Shown here: positions 34,696 to 45,793 of the stretch, one piece after another
Position numbering within the stretch: position 1 is the first letter of the stretch
Layout of the letters: each line of letters starts with the position of its first letter
NCBI GenBank assembly: GCA_014218235.1
Contig: CM024757.1
Span: 144,411,371 to 144,475,370, forward strand
DNA: 64,000 nt
DNA from: Colocasia esculenta
Lineage: Eukaryota; Streptophyta; Magnoliopsida; Alismatales; Araceae
Direction: 5' to 3'
Notes under the pieces: generated by a model
What the model saw: the letters and a program-made list of their open reading frames with translations, nothing else
What the model was told of the DNA's origin: nothing
Databases searched by the model: none
Position numbers and translations under genes: made by a program

Positions 34696-34700
34696 AATAC
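34696..34700. repeat. 5-bp target site duplication of the Tat element (aatac; partner at 54314-54318)
   Basis: Identical 5-mers flank the Tat element. The uninterrupted form of the site is seen in the other gypsy LTR near 29645. Confidence 0.95.
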
Positions 34701-36098
34701 TGTAATCACAGGGATTGTGCTTCCCCTCGACACATTAACGGATATTAAATCTAATAGCATGGGAATATGGATGTGATCGCCACCTAGAGTATTGCCTAAA
34801 TGAAGGAGATAACACGAGCTAACTACTCTAGGAAAAGGGGGGAAGAGAACAGAGGAATACCTGATAACGTGGTCGTCATGGCTGACGCGTCTCTTGTCGC
34901 GTCGCCCTCCCCTGTCGCGTTCTCTTCTGATGCGGGAGATAATGAGGGAGGCCTCCTTCCCTTCCTCCGGCCGGCCAGAGGACGAGAGCTCCTCGTAGTA
35001 TCTTGTTTGTATGCCTGCCAATCAAAGAGAAACAACAAAAAAACCCTATTAGAACATAATTAGTGTAGCAACTATTCTAAAAATGAAAGGAAACGAACGA
35101 ACATGGAAGGGACGAACCTGGGGGTGGTTTTTAAACCCCTAGGGTGTGTGGAAACGTGGGTGGAAAGTGGAATGCAATCTATCTAGAAAGACATAAAAAA
35201 TGCATGTAGAAATGAAGGAAAAGAGGAAGGAGGAAGGTGAGCCCCATTAGGGCGACTCCCTGGCATGGATGTAGTCCCAAGTGGTATGCCAAAGCTTTAG
35301 GAGGATGCTGGAGTCGCCCTTTTCACGTCCCGTGCTCCATTGATGATGAAATATGAAGGTTTTGTGGAGTGGAATGTGAGGAAGTATAGTGGAAATGGAT
35401 GGCTGCGAGGTTAAGTATGGGTGAGAGTAAAATTCGGCGGCCCTTCGGGGTGGCGAATGAGGCTCTCTCGTCCTTGAAGAGGAGCCTTGCTTATATAGAG
35501 CTCAAGAGTGAGAAAAAGTGAGATTATCTCCTAAAAATGGTCAAAATTAAAAAAGGGAGATAAAGGCCTATTAAAACCGGATGGAGAGTCCTTAGGGTCC
35601 TCAAGGAGAGTCCCTAGGGCCGAAATCTCGCCCCAAGGGGTTGAGAGATTCCCTAGGGATAAGGATAAAGTCATGAGAGGATAAATAGGAGGTGGTTGCG
35701 GAGGCCTGCATGCGCAGCTGCTGTCGCGGTGTATCGTTGGGCCGCGACATGGAGACGCGACAGGGCGGAGCATCGCGACAGTATTGTCCCCGTGCATGGA
35801 TAATGCATGGGCTGTCGCGGCAGCCTAGACCGTCGCGACTCAGAGACGCGGCGCCACGATGCGTCGCGACTATGAAACCAAATAATTATGAATTATCAGC
35901 CAATCATATGACAAGATAAGAGTTATTATGCCCCAAAGACTCTCTCAAAGTGATAATGTGTGGGATTTTAAGGCATTTTAATGGTTTAAGATGCTCAAAA
36001 CAAGGCTAATGATGGGCTCAAGGTGAGTGACCAATTAGGGGCCCACTAAGATAACAAGAAAAGTGGTTCAACCTATTAGCCGGAACCGGATGTCTACA
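34701..36098 (-). repeat. 3' LTR of the Tat element
   Basis: It runs TGTAATCACAGG to GGATGTCTACA. On the minus strand a TATATAAGC box lies at about 35488-35497, with a GTCGCGAC motif cluster (35724-35872) upstream in U3. Differences from the other LTR are few. Confidence 0.95.
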
Positions 36099-36110
36099 GA
36101 TTGCCCCTCC
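36099..36110 (-). other. Polypurine tract of the Tat element
   Basis: On the minus strand this reads GGAGGGGCAATC directly before the TGTAGACATCC start of the 3' LTR. Confidence 0.7.
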
Positions 36111-37396
36111 TTGGCTTCCACTTTGCAGGGGAGCGAAGCGGAAAATGAGTGAAGATGTCACGAAGTGATGGCGGAGTGGAGATGATGCAGAGTGGAGTGA
36201 AAAGTGGGAACCAAAGTAAAGAGACACTCGATCTGACTAATGAGCAATTGGAATCTTCGTGAAAGCCCCGAGTTAGCCGCTCGAGCAGGATGCAAAGAAA
36301 AGCACAAGTCTGGACGAAAATGAGAAAGAAAAGGATGATCAACCCCTCGATTGAGAGGTACCCTAGCCGATTGGCCTACAAGTTTCGTTTTGGAAGGACA
36401 TGTGCGTGCCAGGCAGGTAACTCATGACTTTGTTCTGGAGCGGTTCGCAACCAAAACGGATCAAAGGAAAAGGAAAATTTGGATAGGTAATCCAGACAGG
36501 GAAATTCTTGTCAAACTGACGGGAGCAACTCACTCGGAGGCAACCTTCTGATTCGGAGTGGAATTGGATTTCTTGTTTGGAAATTGGAGGATGATTGGGC
36601 ACTCAACAAGGGCTCATCAAAAGTTAGGAATGAGTTAGGAAAGCTCAAAGTCCTACATGATGCATGCTGGGCTAAAATAAAAGAAATCATCAAAACGAAT
36701 GCAAAGAAAAGGAGAAAATAGAAAATACATCAAGGATAATATTGTTAAGCCAGATAAGGACGGGTCAAGAGACTACCCGCAACCGCAGTGCAGGCCTGAA
36801 TCCATCGTTCCCGAATTTAAGCAACCTAACGGCCTATCCAACGATTAGCAATGTGCACCTTGATTATCACTATTTTTGGTAAAGGGTAACTCAAATCCTA
36901 GAGCACATTGAGAACCAGCCGGTCCTTGAAACGATATAATAAGTAGAATACCATATAGTAATGCAGGGGGTAAGGGAAGAAATACTTACCTGACTTACCT
37001 GGGATGACTTCCCTTTTTTGTGATTTTCTGGTTTTGTGATTTTTTTTATCTCTTTTTTTTTGATGACAAGAAACAAACATAATGAGATAACAAACACACA
37101 ATAATTATAAACAATCCAACAAGCAACACATATACACAGTACAGACATGAAAACAACCCCTTAGGTGTAGAGGTGACGCCCTGGGTGACCACGACATAGT
37201 CGCGTCGCAACGCCCTGTTGCGACCTAGTCACGTCAGATCGCGGCGTCGCGACTCGGACTGAACCCAGAAAGACCAGGAAATCAGAGTTTATCTTTATCT
37301 TAAGATATCTAGACTAATAGTAGGACTCCTAAACCTCTTCTAATCTTATCCTAAAGCCTAGTTGCGGGATTAGAGTGGGATTACACCTCTCTAAAG
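36111..37396. other. Spacer between Tat 3' LTR and antisense gene A
   Basis: I see no conserved frame. It holds a T-rich stretch (37015-37065) and a GTCGCGAC-type cluster (37165-37256) about 140 bp before the TATA box of gene A. Confidence 0.6.
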
Positions 37397-37406
37397 TCTA
37401 TAAAAG
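37397..37406 (+). promoter_or_regulatory. TATA box of antisense gene A
   Basis: TCTATAAAAG lies about 80 bp before the ATG at 37483, a typical plant spacing. It indicates that the antisense gene has its own promoter and does not depend on read-through. Confidence 0.65.
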
Positions 37407-37482
37407 AAGGGTTTAGGGGGCTAATCCTGCAGCTAACCCTTAGCCTCTCTTCTCTTCAAGTTTCCTCCCCTGTTTTGCAGTC

Positions 37483-38937
37483 ATGAAGAGGAATCTCTCT
37501 GCCTTTCAGGAGGACATCCCTCCCTACTCTGGTCCAAAGGCTGCTAGAGAGTCTTATGCAGCTCTCCAGCAAATCTCCGCTATCCCGGGGCATATTTGCA
37601 TGCGCCCGGAGCTCCAAGTAAGTGGTTTTTCCTCAATTTCTGAACTTTCTGCACTCATGTTCTGTTCCCCCCCCTTTTTTTTTTCCTTCTCCTTTTCTGT
37701 TCTCAACCTATTTCTTCAACCTCTCCTCAGATCTTACCCGCCATAGGCGGTTCCCCCGGTGCCATGGCTAGCGCGCATGCGTGAGCTACTTCCACCTGCG
37801 TCCATCAGCCACTTGAAAGGGTGGGGGCTATCCACCATGCTCATATTGGCCAAGAAATACGACAAGATGGTGCACGTGTGGGATAGCGTCACGGCACTAG
37901 CAGAGAGGTGGCATCCGCAGACTCACACGTTTGTCTTCCCGACATTTGAAGCCACCGTCCTTCTGGAGGAGCTGGAGATCATGCTCGGCCTCCCGCGGTA
38001 CCAAAGGGGCGAGGAACTTGCAGTTTCATACACTGTGGCGCCGATCAACTCTTGGAGCATCCTTGTGGAGATCACGGCAAGGAAGATGGATTTGCAGTCT
38101 ATGACAAGCGGGATGCACGTCCACCTTCTCCCTATTGCGCAATGGATCATCTCGCAATGCAAGCGCAAGATGGGCAATTATCGGGCCATTGCCAAAGTGG
38201 CTGCGATCTGCATTTGCGGAATCATCCTCTTCCCTACGACGGACGGTGCTATTTCCTTCGCCAACCTCAGCATTGTTGACTCCATTTCAGAAGGTATGAG
38301 CATTGGCCAGGCGGTTTTGGGATTTCTTTATGCCGGTCTATCTTCTGCAGCTATGGGAGGTCCTTTCTTCGGCTCCATTATCGCCCTCGAGCTGTGGATG
38401 GGCGTTCATATTCAGTTCCGGGCGATGGGGGAGTTAGCCATGGAGTGCAAGACAATGCTCAACCATCCGCTGGCTTTCGTGGGCGGGCCTCTACACATGA
38501 GCACCAAGGCGTGGTGCAAGACGGCGCAACTGAAAGGACGGAAAGCATGACGTGATCATTTCAAAAGGATGACCGTGGCAGAGTTTGACATGCGCCCCCG
38601 CTTCATTCACGGCCGGATGATCCACCTACCTCAGCGCACTGGGCTCACCTTATGACTCTTGGGCAATGAAGCACTGGTTACCTACAACCCGGACCGGTGC
38701 TACCTCCAATGTGGTGCAGCACGCACGGTGGTTCCCATCCTATCACACTATCCACCTACCCAGGAGAGGAAGCGGGGTGATGAGCAGGACGAGCGCGACG
38801 TGCGCAACGCCGTCGTTCATTGGGAAGGATGCACGATGGGCGTTGTCCATGCTGAGGTAGAAGAGGACGAGGATGTGATGAAGGAATATATTGAAGCTTT
38901 GCAGAAGAAGGTTCAGCCAGCAGTGGGGATTGTTTGA
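37483..38937 (+). pseudogene. Plant mobile domain (PMD/MAIN-like) gene A, antisense to the retrotransposon
   Basis: Exon 1 (37483-37617) starts MKRNLSAFQED and ends at RPELQ. A 129-bp GT..AG intron (37618-37746) joins it in phase to VPPVPWLARMRELLPPAS. The body matches the plant mobile domain: LAERWHPQTHTFVFPTFE, then LEELEIMLGLP, the usual core of PMD proteins. The frame continues past TGA codons at 38548-38550 and 38653-38655 to a final stop at 38935-38937, ending in an acidic tail. Both TGAs could be former CGA (Arg). PMD proteins are nuclear factors in plants, some acting in TE silencing. The role of this copy is unknown. Confidence 0.8.
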
Positions 38938-39370
38938 GCGTTGATTAGGATTTATTGTAGGAAAGCCCTTAGATGGTAGTTAGGAAAGGATGTAAGCATT
39001 TATTTGATTGTAGGAAGAATTAGGGAATGTAATGATTTGGATTTGAATGAATAAACAGAATTTCCTGCAAGGTTCAAATGGCTCGGTTTATGACGCGACG
39101 CCTATGGGGACCGCCTTCATTACGCGTCGAGGCGAGTGGTCGCGACATGGACGCGGTCATCGAAACTGCCGCGACTATGTCACGGCCTACCGTCCTGACG
39201 CGTCTTGAACCGACCAATTCAAAAACGCAAAGGACGCCCTTCTTTCTTCTTTTCCAATCATTGAAAATCCCCAAACCCCCTCAAACCTTGAATCTTCTCA
39301 ACTCCTTTCTTCCTTGCGAGTTTGCTTCCTTTGCTTGCCCACGATCTCACCCACACCAACCCCGATCTAG
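38938..39370 (+). other. Interval between antisense genes A and B
   Basis: An A+T-rich 3' flank of gene A is followed by a GTCGCGAC-type cluster (39088-39204) and then a pyrimidine-rich leader before the gene B ATG. I find no clear TATA box for gene B. Confidence 0.55.
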
Positions 39371-42281
39371 ATGGAGGGAGAGAAGAACCCGGGCGAGGGC
39401 TCCTCACGGAGGAAGCGCCAGGCGGAGTGGTGGAGTTCCCGGCGCCAAACGGAGGCGCCTCCGGTTGAGGAAGAGGTGGACATTGCGGAGATGGAGGTGG
39501 AAGAGGAAGCAGAGGACCCGACCGTGAATGTGGAGGAGGAACAGAAGAAACGTGCCAAGGCGATGAAATCGGTAAGTAGATCGACCTTAAACCTTGAATG
39601 AAAAGTGTAGAGGTGGTAGACGGAGCCCCCAGAGGGCCAATGTAGGGCAAGAAGCCCGTGAAAAGAGGATCGGACAAAGGAGGCTCCGGCCGGTCCGGTC
39701 CTGGTAACGCGTCAGCCCGATCTGCCGCGACATAGTGTCGCGGCGGCCTAGGGTGCCGCGACTATGTCGCAGTCAATCCAGCCGACGCGACCTTATCGCG
39801 TCCTGTGTAGGCGACGCAACAAGGTCGCGGCTCACCACACCATCACGACCAGGTCGCGGCCCCCACGGGTGTCGCGACTTGAACCGAACACTAAAAAGTG
39901 ACCTGATTTTAACTGAACTTGATGCTTGCAGGGTGAGATGAGGGCCCGAGTATCATGGATTGTTGAGCTGGCTGTATACCTGGCGTTTCCCCTTTCCAGA
40001 GAGAGAAGGTAGAGGAGATGGGATTTGGAGAGACCCTCGGGATGGAGAGGATGAGGGTGGATCCGGCCCTCACTTAGGCTCTGCGAAGCAGGTGGGATGC
40101 GGAGGCGACCGCCTTCGTATTCCCATGGGGACATATGATCCCCAGTCTCGAGGATGTGAGCCGGATCACAGGGCTCAGAATCTATGGGAGGCCAGTGAGC
40201 GGTTATACCTACCCCTGCTACCACGACCTAGCCGAGCGACTCTTAGAGTTACCTGTGGAGCGTAGGTCTTCCTTAGTTCCTAGGGTACCCCTCCAGGAGA
40301 GCCTAGGGTTGTTCGATATGCGAAGATAGCAGGAGAGAGTGATGATGAGCATTTAGATAGGTTGACTCGGGTTAGCCGGAGGGAGCTAGTGAGCGAGCCC
40401 AGGGTGCAGGCGGACCTAGACTTGCGCCGTTTCATCGTGATTTTCCTTGGCAGACTCCTTTTGCCACGAGGGGCGACGCAGTCCATTGCCGCTTCCTGCC
40501 CCTGCTGGAGGACCTGAGTGAGGTAGGGGGGTACGCCTGGGAAGCAGCCTTCCTAGCACATCAGTTCGATAGCCTGGGCGCCTCCGAGTGGTAGACGTCG
40601 ACAAGTGGATTCTTCCCTTTTCTTCAGGTACACACCTTCCTTTCTAACCTTTTGAAATTTAAACTGCATTTTTCTTAAACTTGCCACCTAACTTGCTTCT
40701 CATTTTGCAGGTCTGGGCCTATCTACAACTCCCAGCCTTGGGGAGAGGGGATCTCACACGGCCGGGCCTTGTGCCCATTGCACGCCGTTGGGATTCTCAT
40801 CGAGATTCATGCAATCTCGGGGACTAGCTGGAGCGACTTCAGGAGGCCATTGATAGCTACCCCTACTTGGATGTAAGTACCCTAACCTTTCCCTTTTGAT
40901 TAATTACTTGATTTCACTGTTCGACGACTGATTGATCTTTGCTTTGCAGGTGGTTTGGCAGCCGTACCTGGGGGAGGGTGATGAGGGACAGCCTTGGTTG
41001 GTGCAGGCCCGCCCCTACTTCGGTAGGTCGGTGTGGTTGCATGCACTTAACCTTGTGCTACCTCTACACCTATTCCTTTTCCAGCGCTCACTCGGCCTTC
41101 GACAGAGTGTCGTGGAGTTCCCCGTCCGAGACCGGTATCGCAGACCAGGTCGGAGCTTCCGAGGGCTTCACGACACCACCGATTGGCGTGAGCGGGTGAA
41201 GGAGCAGATTGACAACTGGGAGCATCGAGGAAAGGCTGTAAAGTCGGACGCTACTACTGACGATGCGTACCTCCAGGCATATGCCTTGAAGTACGGGGGT
41301 AAGGTATACAAGAGCGCCCGACACCAGGTAATGATCATAAAACCACAACCTTGTGAATTTTGATTTCATAGAATTGGGCTAATGATTTGAAATGTGTCGC
41401 AGGTAGATGTAGCTGGTGGGATTGCATCGCTTCGAGCCTTACTTTACTCGACGGTGCAGGATCGGGAGGCGGCACAGAGGTAGACCGCGGAGCTGGTAAG
41501 TGTTTACTCCAACTTCAACACATAACAATTTTAAACTGATTTTGGAAACTGACATGTGCTTTTACGCACAGCGGAGGGAGCTGGAGAGAGTGAGGAGCAT
41601 CGGAGCAGGGGGTGCTTCCTCCTCACGAGCTGCAGGGGGGTCTCCATCGCTTCTGGAGGCCCAGCTAGCGGGAGCGGTGCTGAGGGCCGAGGAGGCTCAA
41701 AGGCATCTGGAGGAGCGAGTAAGTATAATAGAACTTTAATTGATTATTTTAACAATTGATTATTGACTGATTGCTCTGATGCAGGAGAGAGATTTACGGC
41801 TTACCACGGAGCATGCCATGGATCTTCAGGGCGAGAGGACCAGCTCCAGGGGGAGGTCCAGACTACCCGGAGCGAGAGGGACCAGCTGCGCATCCGGGCG
41901 GAGGCAGCTGAGGCGCAGGTCGCAGAGGTGACGAAGGAGTTGGCGACGCTGCGAGTGCAGAGGTCGCCGGGAGACCAGGAGGAGGTCACCCGACTACGCG
42001 CGGAGTTACTAGCGCAGCAGGCGGTGGCACGGACCCTCCAGCAGATCGTGACGGACATAGGCCGTTCACGCAGCAGGAGCAGGAGTGGGGCGAGTGTCAG
42101 CAGGGCGACCGGCGCCTCCGTAGGGCAGTATTTGGCAGGTTCCTCCAGTCGGCGGAGGAACGAGGAGGAGGAGAGGCACCGCCAGGGTGAGGGGAGTGCC
42201 CAGAGTGGTAGTGGTGGCGGCGAGATGCCGCCACCACCAGACCGACATGAGGGATCTAGGGAGAGTGGCGGTGGACAGTGA
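39371..42281 (+). pseudogene. Plant mobile domain-like gene B, seven exons, antisense to the retrotransposon
   Basis: Proposed exons are 39371-39571, 39932-40627, 40711-40872, 40950-41327, 41403-41495, 41572-41718 and 41785-42281, each bounded by GT..AG. Exon 1 is acidic (MEGEKNPGEGSSRRKRQ). Exon 2 has FVFPWGHMIPSLEDVSRITG and LRRFIVIFLGRLLL. Exon 4 has VVWQPYLGEG and SVWLHALNLVLPLHLF, as in PMD-type proteins. The end has a coiled coil (about 41850-41960) and an Arg/Ser-rich tail. Lesions include a frame change near 40005, TAG at 40075-40077, TAG in exon 3, TAG at 41481-41483 and a 1-base shift near 41840. Function is not known. Confidence 0.72.
39708..39888. repeat. CGCGAC inverted-repeat cluster in intron 1 of gene B
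   Basis: It contains CCGCGACA 39725-39732 with TGTCGCGG 39736-39743 (loop tag), and GACGCGA 39784-39790 with TCGCGTC 39796-39802 (loop cctta), plus several single words. It is followed by gaaccgaacac, a phrase that also follows the clusters in the element leader. Confidence 0.88.
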
Positions 42282-43507
42282 GGAGACTTGTGAGCCACCT
42301 CCCCATCTTTTGTACATTTTGGTTCATCTTTTAGTGGAATTTTATTTCATGTCAACTCTTTAATGAATGATTTGCAATTGGCACGAGTGTGAGATGAGAT
42401 TCAAACATGGGAGAGAGAGACGGAGAATACTGAGCACCGCACATGTCCCTTAGAATTACCTATTCCTGCACACTCATCAAAACATGTTAGATCTGCTATT
42501 TGACTCAGCCCCTTGCGCTTAAATAAACATGAATGTGACTTTATAATTGTCAAGGGGCTGAGCCTTATTAAATAGGCGGAAAGGAAAATAAACAATGCAT
42601 GCTAAAGGAGAGCGGTATGTACATATATTCTTTTTGGATTTTTTTTTTGGATTTTCTGATTTTTTTTGAATTTTTGAGATTTCTGGTTTTTTTTTTGGAT
42701 TTTTGAAATTTTTGATTTTTTTTTATTTTCTTGAAATTTTTGATTTTTTGATTTTTTGAAATTTTTGATAACAACACTTCTTGCTTTTTTTTTTTAGTAA
42801 TGGGCCATGGATCTCATCCCCATCTCTTGTCTGACGGATAATGTCTATGTGCGGCGTGCATTTGTTCTTGGCTCACTAAGACTTCTTGTCCCTTGAATAT
42901 TAACGTTCTAACACAGACCAGGTGTGGGAGTCCTTTGGTCTTTTAGGGAGAATAGGAAGATTAGTAATGAGACAAGACTTGGTCTTGGGGTTGGGTTTAC
43001 TGGCTTGTTAGATTTGCAATGGGTATGTCACATGTGTAATCTGTCTGTTGTCCAGGGACTTTAAGGTCATTGCTCTTCTGAATTGGGGGCATGCGTACGA
43101 CTGGGCTCAAGAGCGTCCCGCGGGGAACTGTACTGTCACTCTTTGACATGCCCCTATTTTCTTACCATTTTTCTTTTACTTTTGTTTCATTTTCTTCTCT
43201 TTTTTTTTTTTTTTGCTTTTCTTTTGAATTGACTGTCCCTCTTTGAGACTTCATACACATGATACATACCACTTGCTGGTCTACATGCTAGCTTCCCCTT
43301 TTGGTCCTGGACCTTGTCCGAGTGAGGAAAGAATTGACCTCAGGTTCTCTACACGAGGGCTGAGTGAAAACATCATAAACAAAGGGGAATTGGCCTTAGG
43401 TCGCCGTATTGTGTGTGTGTGTGGCCGGACATAGAGATCATTCACCACAATGAGGGGAAGTGAGGCACATGGCCAACAACATTCTTATTTGTAAATTGGT
43501 GTTGTTA
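42282..43507. other. Spacer between gene B and integrase; no gene
   Basis: Runs of T with scattered G and A (42630-42800, and about 43140-43220) are A-rich on the element strand. No conserved frame is seen on either strand. Confidence 0.6.
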
Positions 43508-44503
43508 TCAATATTAGGGGTAGAATCTTTTAAGGTACAGCCCATTCCATGGGTGAGAGAGCTCCTCACCTTCGACATTAACTAGCCTATACGTATTTCC
43601 GGGATACACTTCCTTAACAACGTACGACCCTTCCCAATTTGCTGACAATTTGGACCTTGGACCTCCAGGTTTTATAAAAATACGCTACAAAACTATGTCT
43701 CCTTCTTGAAATTTACGCTCAATCACTTTCTTTTGAAAAGACCTTGAGAGTCTATTTTGATATGCAAGCACATGATCGGCTACGGCTAGACGTCGTTCGT
43801 CTAAGAGTTCTTGTTGTACCAGTAACGCCTCCCGATGTTTATCGGGATTGAGTTCCTTGTCTAGCTGAACCCTTAGTGAAGGAATGAGGATCTCGTGCGG
43901 ACACACCGCCTCCATCCCATAAGTAAGTGAGAACGGAGTTTGCCTAGTAGGCGTGCAGATGGAGGTGCGGTAGGCCCACAGAGCCTCAATTAACTTTTCT
44001 GGCCAATCAACAAATTTATTAGACTCACAAGTTTTCTTTAGAATTTTCAAAAGCGTTTTGTTTGTGGCTTTAGCCTGGCCATTGCCTTGCGGATAGTACG
44101 GAGACGAATGATGCAAGGAAATGTTGAATTTCTTACATAGGTCCTGAAGCTCTTGAGATATGAACTGCGGTCCATTGTCAGTGACGAGGCTGCTTGGCAC
44201 TCCGAACCGCGCGATGATGTTCCTCATGATGAATCTGCACATGGTTGAACCTTTGATTTCTGCAAATGCTTCAGCTTCGGCCCACTTGGTGAAGTACTCA
44301 GTAGCAGTGAGAATGAAGGATTTTTGTTTTACCTGAGCATTAGGATCACCAAGGGGCCCAATGATATCAAAGGCTCACATGGAGAAAGGCCAAGGAGAGG
44401 ATAGTGGATGTAAAGAGGAGGAGGGAGCATGGATTTTGTCGGCATAGATCTGGCATTTAACACACCTACACACGTAGGTGGCACATTCTTCTTCGAGGGT
44501 TGG
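43508..44503 (-). pseudogene. pol: Tat integrase, catalytic Glu replaced
   Basis: The minus strand carries the zinc domain (CVKCQ), the core (FDIIGPLGDP with the first Asp; LVTDNGPQF with the second) and a C-terminal KLSANWEGSYVV tail. At the third catalytic position the motif reads NGQAKATNKTLL: the expected Glu is Lys (AAA at 44069-44071). Stops at 44375-44377 (TGA, where Trp is usual) and 43685-43687 (TAG) break the frame. A stop at 44504-44506 separates it from the RNase H frame. Each change fits a single G-to-A on the coding strand. The enzyme would splice cDNA into the host genome. Confidence 0.88.
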
Positions 44504-45793
44504 CTAGTAGTAGCCCTGCCTAAGAATTTTCTTAGCCAACATCTGACTATTCACATGCCCTCCGCATTCGCCAGAGTGGGATCCTTCCACTACCTTCCGA
44601 GCCTCTTCATCTGTCACACATCTAAGGAGCATTCCATTTAGATCGCGTCTGTAAAGAACTTCACCAATGAGGGTATACTTTAACGCCGCTCTATGGATAG
44701 CTCGCATGTCTTCTGCTTTAGCTTCTTCTGGGAGGGTACCGTCTTTGCAATACTGCTCAATTTCATGGTACCATGGCCTTTCTTCTTCCATCAATTCCCC
44801 TAATTCAACAAGCAATAACTCCTTCGCTTCTTTTCTCCCGGCCTTCAAAACTAGAGAACTCCTGAGGTTAACGAACCAAGGATCCTGAGTGGAGGGAGCC
44901 TCTAACCTTTGAACGGTGATTGTCTCAGCGCTGCGGCTGAGAGGGAAGGAGAGAGAGGAGGCCAGGGATGCGAGGGCATCGGCCAGGATATTTTGAGAAC
45001 GAGGAGTACGAATGTAGATGAGTTGACGGAATTGCTTGGCTAGGAGAGTGACCAGATCCTGGTAGGGCTTGAGTTTAGGGTCACGCGTGCGGTAGGTAGA
45101 AAGAACTTGCCGAAGAACGAGTTGAGAATCTCCTATGATCTTGAGATGACGCGTGTCTAAGAGGTAGGCAAGCTTAAGACCGGCAAGGAGAGCCTCATAC
45201 TCGGAGATATTATTGGTGGCATAGAATTGGAGCTGATAGGCTAGAGGAATGGTAATCTCTTCTGGGGTGAGCAAAACAGCACCAATGCCCCGTCCCCTAG
45301 AATTGAGAGCTCCGTCAAAATGGAGTGACCAGAAGGGATCTTGGGATACAAGTGATAGGTTTTCATCGGGGAATTCCTCTTGAACCGTATCACTATGAGG
45401 GAGAGGAAGGTGAGCAAGGCGCTCAGCAATGGCATACCCCTTGATAGCCTTCTGAACTATGAAGGTGATATCGAATTGGGAGAGGAAACTTTGCCAGTGT
45501 GCCAATCTATCGGCAAGGACTGGCTTCTCCAGGAGATACCTAATAGGATCCATTCTAGAAATCAAACTCACCTTATGAGCTAGGAAGTAGTGCTTCAATT
45601 TCTGCACTACCCAAACTAGCGCTGCACATGTTTTCTCCATTGTAGTGAGTTTGAGCTCGAAAGGATTGAAGAGCCTAGATAGGTAATAGACTGCCCTTTC
45701 TTTACCAGATTCATCATGTTGAGAAAGGATAGTTCCTAGGGAGTCCTCAATGGTCGACAGATATAGAATCAAGGGTTTCTCAGGGATAGGTGC
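44504..45793 (-). pseudogene. pol: Tat RNase H region: degenerate first and intact-looking second RNase H
   Basis: Right after RT comes a first RNase H-like stretch (LYLSTIEDSLGTILSQ and TTMEKTCAALVW). A second, plant-type RNase H follows: SLHFDGALNSRGRGIG, EYEALLAGLKLA, GDSQLVLRQV and NILADALASLASS, which carry the D-E-D-D residues. The double arrangement is diagnostic of the Tat lineage. It then runs toward the integrase zinc domain and ends at a TAG (44504-44506) where Trp is expected. Confidence 0.9.

Larger units (their letters stand above)
31257..34700 (-). repeat. 5' LTR of the large-LTR gypsy element, left part
   Basis: It starts TGTAACGACCC and follows the other LTR closely up to the Tat insertion at 34701. 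It contains a segment at 33547-34062 that the other LTR lacks. The rest of this LTR is at 54319-55113. Confidence 0.92.

Noticed and set aside
35531..35797. 88-codon minus-strand frame in the Tat LTR, repeated at 53746-54012
   Set aside because: It recurs because the LTRs are copies. It lies across U3 and TATA and has no domain.
39258..39677. Minus-strand frame of 139 codons over gene B exon 1
   Set aside because: It is the shadow of an acidic, GC-rich exon on the other strand. The plus-strand exon has a clean splice donor.
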